Shown in pieces: positions 4,560 to 8,362 of a stretch of DNA of 8,362 nucleotides. How positions within the stretch are numbered: the stretch's first letter is position 1; every line of letters starts with the position of its first letter. The notes beneath the pieces were generated by a model. It did no database searches and was not told the origin of the DNA. It worked only from the letters and a program-made list of their open reading frames with translations. The translations under genes were made by a program, and so were the position numbers. Source of the DNA: Thermoleophilia bacterium (GTDB lineage: Bacteria; Actinomycetota; Thermoleophilia; Gaiellales; Gaiellaceae); assembly GCA_025933895.1 (NCBI GenBank), contig JAICZB010000096.1, positions 1 to 8,362 of the forward strand, read 5' to 3'.

Positions 4560-4916
4560 ATGGCAGGCAAGCTCGTGCACGTCGAGATCGGAGCGGAGGA
4601 CGCCGACCGCGCGCAGGGATTCTGGAGCGGCGTGTTCGGCTGGCAGGTCGGGCCCCCGATGTCGCCGGAGATGGACTACCGGATGTTCCAGACCGCCGAG
4701 GACCAGGGCGGCGCGATCTTCGCCTCGGACGAGCGCGGGAACCTCCGCGTCTACTTCGACACCGACGACATCGACGCGACCCGCGCCAAGGTCCAGGAGT
4801 TGGGCGGCAAGGCGGAGGACAAGATGCCGGTGCCGGGCTACGGCTGGTTCGCAGCCTGCCGCGACACCGAAGGGAACGCGTTCAGCCTCTGGCAGTCGGA
4901 CGACTCGGCCAGCTAG
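4560..4916 (+). CDS. VOC-family (glyoxalase/bleomycin-resistance fold) protein
   Basis: The 118-residue product shows two beta-alpha-beta-beta-beta halves: LVHVEIGAEDADRAQGFWSGVFGWQV at the start, then LRVYFDTDDIDATRAKVQELGGKAEDKMPVPGYGWFAACRDTEGNAFSLWQS. It resembles the 'predicted enzyme related to lactoylglutathione lyase' group. The Glu that binds metal in glyoxalase I (FELxx near the end) is Ser here (FSLWQ), so a metal-dependent glyoxalase I activity is doubtful. A run of GGAGGA repeats ends 3 nt before the ATG and gives a very strong ribosome binding site. It converges on paaK with a 148-nt gap in which I see only weak pairing and no clear terminator. Confidence 0.85.
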   Translation: MAGKLVHVEIGAEDADRAQGFWSGVFGWQVGPPMSPEMDYRMFQTAEDQGGAIFASDERGNLRVYFDTDDIDATRAKVQELGGKAEDKMPVPGYGWFAACRDTEGNAFSLWQSDDSAS

Positions 4917-5064
4917 ACGCCGGCTCGGCCTCCGACCAGACGACCTCCGGAGGATCGAGCTCGCGGAGCACGTTGCTCGAGGGCAACGGCCACTCGTCGT
5001 GGTCGTTCGCCGGCGCGTCTGTCGGCTCGTTCACGACGGGTGAACGGCGATTCAACCGCTCCGG

Positions 5065-6252
5065 TTACGCGGTGCGGCGATCGATCACGCGCAGCGCCTT
5101 CCCCTCGCTGCGCGGGATCGACCCCCGCGGGACGATCTCCACACGCGCCGTCAGCCCGAGCGCGCTCTCGAGCTGCTCGCGCACCGGAGCCGGCTCGACC
5201 GTGCCCTCGACCTGAACGGCCAGCTCGTCGAGGTGCCCGGGACGCTCGACGACGAGCTGGTAGTGCGGCGCGAGCTCCGGGATCGCGAGGAGCACCCGCT
5301 CGATCTCGCTCGGGAAGACGTTGACGCCGCGAATGATCAGCATGTCGTCGGTCCGTCCGAGGATGCGCGACATCCGGGCGAACGTGCGACCGCAGGCGCA
5401 GGGCTCGCGCGTGAGCGAAGCGAGATCGCCCGTGCGGTAGCGCAGCAGCGGCAGCGCCTCCTTCGTCAACGTCGAGAAGACGAGCTCGCCGACGGTTCCA
5501 TCCGGCAAGGGATCCCCTGATGTCGGGTCGACGACCTCGACGAGGAAGTGGTCCTCATTCACGTGGGCGCCGTCCCGCGCTTCGGCGCACTCCGCCGAGA
5601 CCCCCGGCCCCATCACCTCGGAGAGGCCGTAGACGTCCACGGCGGTCAGCCCGAGCGCGCGCTCGATCGCCTCGCGCAGCCCTTCCGTCCACGGTTCGGC
5701 GCCGAAGAGACCCGCGCGCAGGCTGAGCCGCGCCGGCTCCGAGATGTGGTCGGCGATCGCGAGCGCGTAGCTCGGCGTGCAGCAGAGGAACTCGGCGCCC
5801 AGATCCTCGAGCAGCTGCGCTTGCCGTGGGGTGTTGCCGCCCGACGCCGGCACGACCGTGCACCCGAGCCGCTCCGCGCCGTAGTGGACGCCGAGGCCGC
5901 CGGTGAAGAGGCCATAGCCGTAGGCGTTGTGAACGACAGTGCCCGGCCCGGCTCCCGCCGCCGCGAGCGCGCGGGCGCAACAGTCGGCCCAGGCCGCGAG
6001 ATCCGCCCGCGTGTACGCGACGATCGTCGCCTTCCCGCGCGTCCCGGAGGAGGCGTGGATCCGTACGCACTCTTCGAGCGGCACCCGGAGCAGGCCGAAC
6101 GGATACGCGTCGCGCAGCTCCGACTTGACGCGGAAGGGCTGCTCCGACAGCGCCTCGAGCTCGACCCCGAACCGCTCGCGGAGCCGTTCACGTTGGAGCC
6201 GCTCGAGCTCCGGCTTCGGCATCGTCTCGAGCTCGGGCTGGAAGATCGGCAC
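5065..6252 (-). CDS. paaK: phenylacetate-CoA ligase with shortened N-terminal region
   Basis: The 395-residue product is an ANL-superfamily acyl-CoA ligase of the PaaK type, which makes phenylacetyl-CoA from phenylacetate, ATP and CoA in the cytoplasm. Visible motifs are SSGTRGKAT (68-76; the family usually has SSGTTGKPT), AYGYGLFTGGLGVHYGAERLG (110-130), FGAEPWTE, DVYGLSEVMGPGV (206-218), YRTGDL (272-277), GRTDDMLIIRGVNVFPSEIE (299-318), and GSIPRSEGKA (377-386) with catalytic Lys385. E. coli PaaK has about 437 residues. The difference is largely near the N-terminus, where the helix carrying the usual NVP-Y-R-KF motif is missing and QRERLRERFGVE runs straight into the later part. The start is GTG with no good Shine-Dalgarno; AATAAT 7 nt upstream suggests a leaderless transcript. 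Confidence 0.92.
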   Translation of the reverse strand: MPIFQPELETMPKPELERLQRERLRERFGVELEALSEQPFRVKSELRDAYPFGLLRVPLEECVRIHASSGTRGKATIVAYTRADLAAWADCCARALAAAGAGPGTVVHNAYGYGLFTGGLGVHYGAERLGCTVVPASGGNTPRQAQLLEDLGAEFLCCTPSYALAIADHISEPARLSLRAGLFGAEPWTEGLREAIERALGLTAVDVYGLSEVMGPGVSAECAEARDGAHVNEDHFLVEVVDPTSGDPLPDGTVGELVFSTLTKEALPLLRYRTGDLASLTREPCACGRTFARMSRILGRTDDMLIIRGVNVFPSEIERVLLAIPELAPHYQLVVERPGHLDELAVQVEGTVEPAPVREQLESALGLTARVEIVPRGSIPRSEGKALRVIDRRTA

Positions 6253-6259
6253 GCAGCCG

Positions 6260-6267
6260 ATTATTCT
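6260..6267. promoter_or_regulatory. overlapping divergent -10 elements between paaK and the resistance genes
   Basis: ATTATT at 6260-6265 reads AATAAT on the minus strand, 7 nt before the paaK GTG. TATTCT at 6262-6267 reads as a TANNNT -10 on the plus strand and would start a transcript near 6274, about 30 nt before the leader ORF. If both are real they share bases, so RNA polymerase could serve only one direction at a time. No convincing -35 is visible on either side. Confidence 0.35.
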
Positions 6268-6305
6268 TCTTCTGCAAGCGCCAGTCGGATCGACCAGGAG
6301 GCGTC

Positions 6306-6422
6306 GTGCGCGCAGCGTTCATTGCCATCGAGAAGCCCGGAGTGACCTACTTCTTGGAGGTTTTGACGCTTGCTTCGCAGAACGCTGAATCTTGGGATCC
6401 TGGCGCATGTAGACGCCGGTAA
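6306..6422 (+). CDS. candidate leader peptide (38 codons) overlapping the ribosomal protection gene
   Basis: GTG at 6306 is preceded by AGGAGG (6296-6301) at 4 nt spacing, a better site than many starts in this window. The frame (MRAAFIAIEKPGVTYFLEVL and onward) runs to the TAA at 6420-6422. It covers both the Shine-Dalgarno (GGAGG, 6356-6360) and the TTG start (6370) of the downstream gene in another frame, so translation of the leader would affect initiation there. Tet(M) and other ribosome-targeting resistance genes are known to have regulatory leader peptides; this sequence is not one I recognise. A CTCCTCC stretch at 6442-6448 could pair with either ribosome binding site. It may instead be a chance ORF. 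Confidence 0.4.
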   Translation: MRAAFIAIEKPGVTYFLEVLTLASQNAESWDPGACRRR

Positions 6423-8250
6423 GACAACTCTCACCGAACGGCTCCTCCACGCCGCCGGCGTGATCGACGATGTCGGCAGCGTCGACAAGGGGACGACGCA
6501 GACGGACTCGCTCGCGCTCGAGCAGCGGCGCGGCATCACGATCCGCTCCGCGGTCGTCTCGTTCGCGATCGACGACGTGACGGTGAACCTGATCGACACG
6601 CCCGGGCATCCGGACTTCATCGCCGAGGTGGAACGGGTGCTGAACGTGCTGGACGGCTGTGTGGTCGTCGTCTCCGCCGTCGAAGGCGTGCAGCCGCAGA
6701 CCCGGATCCTGTGGCGCGCGCTCGCGCGGCTCGACGTGCCCACGCTGCTGTTCGTGAACAAGATCGACCGTGTGGGGGCTGATCCGGAACGCGTGCTCGA
6801 CGAGATCGAGCAGCGCCTCACCCCCAACGTCGTGCCGATGGGCTCGGCGTCGGGGCTCGGGACGCGGGCCGCGTCGTTCACGACTTTCGGCCCCGCCGAC
6901 GACGACCTCGCAGGGCGCTCTCGCGCGGGCGAGCTGCATCCCGTGTTCTTCGGCTCGGCGCTCGTCGGGGCAGGCGTGGAAGAGGTGATGGACGGGATCA
7001 CGCAGTTGCTTCCGACGCGCGGAGACGACGGCGACGGGCCCCTCTCGGCCTGCGTCTTCAAGATCGAGCGCGGTTCCGACGGCGACCGGATCGCCTATAC
7101 CCGCGTCTTCTCGGGAACGGTGAAGGTGCGGGACCGCTTCGACGCCGGCAAGGTCACCGCGATCCGCGTGTTCTCCGACGGGGACGCCGAGCAGCGCGAC
7201 GAGGTCCACGCGGGCGAGATCGCGAAGCTCTGGGGCCTGGCAGAGATCCAGATCGGCGACTGGCTCGGCGAGCCGCGGCGCGACCTCGAGCACCATTTCG
7301 CGCCGCCGACCTTCGAGTCGGTCGTGGCGCCCGCCGACTCTGCGGACGGCCGGCGGCTACGCGTCGCGCTCGGCCGGCTCGCGGAGCAGGACCCGCTGAT
7401 CGACGTCCGCCAGGACGACACCCGAGCGGAGATCTCCGTTTCGCTGTACGGCGAGGTGCAGCGAGAGGTCATCGAGGCGACGCTCGCCGACGACTACGGC
7501 CTCGAGGTCGAGTTCCGCGAGGCGACGACGATCTGCGTCGAGCGTCCCACGGGAACAGGCGAGGCGGTGGAGATCCTCAACACGCCGACGAACCCGTTCC
7601 ACGCCGACCTCGGGCTTCGTGTCGAGCCTGCTTCACCGGGCTCGGGAGTCGCATTCCGCTCGGACTCGAATGTCGATCCGCGTGACGCGCCGCTCGCCGT
7701 GTTCAAGACGTACGACAGCTTCGCGCAGCACATGGAGGAGTACGTGCGTGTCGCGCTCGCGGAGGGTCTCCATGGCTGGCAGGTCGCCGACTGCGTGGTG
7801 ACGCTGACCCAGATCGCGTACAGCCTCGCCGACGGCCCGCCCTCCCGGCGCGGCCCGATGCCCACCGCACGCGACATCAAGCGTCTGGTGCCGCTCGTGC
7901 TCATGCAGGCGCTCGAACGGAGCGGCTCCGTGGTCTGCGAGCCCGTCTTCCGGATCTCCGCCGAGGTGCCCACAGAGGCGACCGGCCCGGTGCTCGCGGC
8001 CCTCGGCCGGCTCGGCGCCGGAGCCGGCACGCCGTCGCCACGCGGTGAGCTCACGCTGCTCGAAACGAAGCTTCCGGCGTCCTGTCTGCAGGAGCTGCGC
8101 CGCCAGCTGCCCGGCCTGACCGGCGGTGAAGGCGTGGTCGACGCCGAGTTCGCGGGCTACCAACGCGTGACCGGCACGCCACCGGTCCGGAAGCGGATGA
8201 CTCCGGATCCGCTCAACCTCGACGAGTACCTCGCGCACGTCGGCCGATGA
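6370..8250 (+). CDS. Otr(A)/Tet(M)-like ribosomal protection protein (translational GTPase)
   Basis: The 626-residue product is an EF-G-like GTPase of the tetracycline ribosomal protection group, which binds the ribosome and expels tetracycline. Visible are G1 AHVDAGKTT (12-20), G2 RRGIT (53-57), G3 DTPGH (76-80), G4 NKID (130-133) and G5 FFGSA (193-197). Several stretches follow Streptomyces Otr(A): GVIDDVGSVDKGTTQTDS, RRGITIRSAVVSF, SAVEGVQPQTRIL, and the C-terminal LVPLVLMQALERSGS. Compared with Otr(A) and Tet(M), roughly 30-40 residues before LHPVFFGS (around residues 176-188) are missing. The TTG start at 6370 has GGAGG 9 nt upstream and gives the N-terminus (MLRRTLNLGILAHVDAGK) expected for the family. 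The next gene overlaps by ATGA. An intrinsic or alternative ribosome-rescue role is possible. Confidence 0.92.
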   Translation: MLRRTLNLGILAHVDAGKTTLTERLLHAAGVIDDVGSVDKGTTQTDSLALEQRRGITIRSAVVSFAIDDVTVNLIDTPGHPDFIAEVERVLNVLDGCVVVVSAVEGVQPQTRILWRALARLDVPTLLFVNKIDRVGADPERVLDEIEQRLTPNVVPMGSASGLGTRAASFTTFGPADDDLAGRSRAGELHPVFFGSALVGAGVEEVMDGITQLLPTRGDDGDGPLSACVFKIERGSDGDRIAYTRVFSGTVKVRDRFDAGKVTAIRVFSDGDAEQRDEVHAGEIAKLWGLAEIQIGDWLGEPRRDLEHHFAPPTFESVVAPADSADGRRLRVALGRLAEQDPLIDVRQDDTRAEISVSLYGEVQREVIEATLADDYGLEVEFREATTICVERPTGTGEAVEILNTPTNPFHADLGLRVEPASPGSGVAFRSDSNVDPRDAPLAVFKTYDSFAQHMEEYVRVALAEGLHGWQVADCVVTLTQIAYSLADGPPSRRGPMPTARDIKRLVPLVLMQALERSGSVVCEPVFRISAEVPTEATGPVLAALGRLGAGAGTPSPRGELTLLETKLPASCLQELRRQLPGLTGGEGVVDAEFAGYQRVTGTPPVRKRMTPDPLNLDEYLAHVGR

Positions 8251-8362
8251 CGAGGATGCACGAGGACGAGCTCGAGATCGGCCACGAGCTCGTCCGCTCG
8301 CTCCTGGCCGGGCAGTTCCCGGAGTGGGCAGAGCTGCCGCTGCGCCGGATCGAGCCGAGCGG
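8247..8362 (+). CDS. aminoglycoside phosphotransferase-family protein, 3'-truncated by window edge
   Basis: Only about 38 codons are visible. The ATG at 8247 overlaps the preceding TGA (ATGA), which suggests translational coupling; an in-frame ATG at 8256 preceded by GACGAGG is the alternative start. The visible IGHELVRSLLAGQFPEWAELPLRRIEPSG is the typical N-terminus of the APH/choline-kinase-like family (the usual continuation is a GTDN-type segment, outside the window). These enzymes phosphorylate small molecules, among them aminoglycosides and macrolides; the substrate cannot be told from this piece. Co-transcription with a ribosomal protection protein fits an antibiotic resistance unit. 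Confidence 0.75.
   Translation, partial: MTRMHEDELEIGHELVRSLLAGQFPEWAELPLRRIEPS

Noticed and set aside
4929..4953. Possible terminator between the VOC gene and paaK (CCTCCG/CGGAGG)
   Set aside because: Only 6 bp with a 13-nt loop and no T-tract; too weak to call.
5548..6345. A plus-strand open frame of about 265 codons
   Set aside because: It is antisense to paaK, whose motifs are unmistakable; its product is Arg/Glu-rich with no family features.
6319..7296. A minus-strand open frame of about 325 codons
   Set aside because: It is the antisense shadow of the Otr(A)-like gene, which has all GTPase motifs.
1..8362. CRISPR arrays and rRNA genes
   Set aside because: No regularly spaced repeats and no rRNA-like stretches were found.

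Overview
The window is high-GC bacterial DNA with strong G/C preference at third codon positions. It has frequent GTG/TTG starts, several genes that look leaderless, and protein families (Otr(A)-type ribosomal protection protein, DIP1984 family, EthD, PaaK) typical of Actinomycetota. A deep branch such as Thermoleophilia is my guess. No taxonomic marker is present, so this is inference.

Left part (1-1328): the 3' end of an S9-family prolyl-oligopeptidase-like gene, then a gene-poor stretch. That stretch holds one small ORF with coding-like third-position bias and a strong terminator-like hairpin.

Unusual block (1329-2841, all + strand): a tRNA array without encoded CCA, running Gln(CTG), a chimera of two broken tRNAs with Val(TAC)-like and Glu(CTC)-like halves, a Thr(GGT)-like tRNA with Gln-type end bases, Pro(CGG) and a degenerate Trp(CCA). 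It continues without a break into a DIP1984-family protein gene (1835-2308). Directly after that stop codon comes a 229-nt element whose ends form a nearly perfect 25-bp stem enclosing a tRNA-like fold (D-arm, two hairpins, canonical T-arm). This architecture resembles bacterial Y RNAs of the YrlA type. A 45-codon Arg/Pro-rich ORF with a good Shine-Dalgarno follows, then a hairpin, then a normal class II tRNA-Leu(CAG) with encoded CCA. I read 1329-2751 as a candidate tRNA/tRNA-mimic/protein cassette, and it is the most interesting part of the window.

Middle part (2861-6252): a stand-alone cyclic-nucleotide-binding domain protein (-) is divergent from a SelW-like Rdx-family selenoprotein (+). 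The selenoprotein has an in-frame UGA in a CxxU motif, followed by a hairpin that fits the bacterial SECIS model; conventional ORF calling would miss it. Then come an EthD-like protein and a PaaG-like enoyl-CoA hydratase/isomerase as a two-gene minus-strand unit, a VOC-family protein (+), and phenylacetate-CoA ligase PaaK (-). PaaK and the PaaG-like enzyme point to aerobic CoA-dependent aromatic acid catabolism.

Right part (6253-8362): a divergent promoter region, a candidate 38-codon leader peptide overlapping the next gene, an Otr(A)/Tet(M)-like ribosomal protection GTPase starting at TTG, and the start of an aminoglycoside phosphotransferase-family gene coupled by an ATGA overlap.
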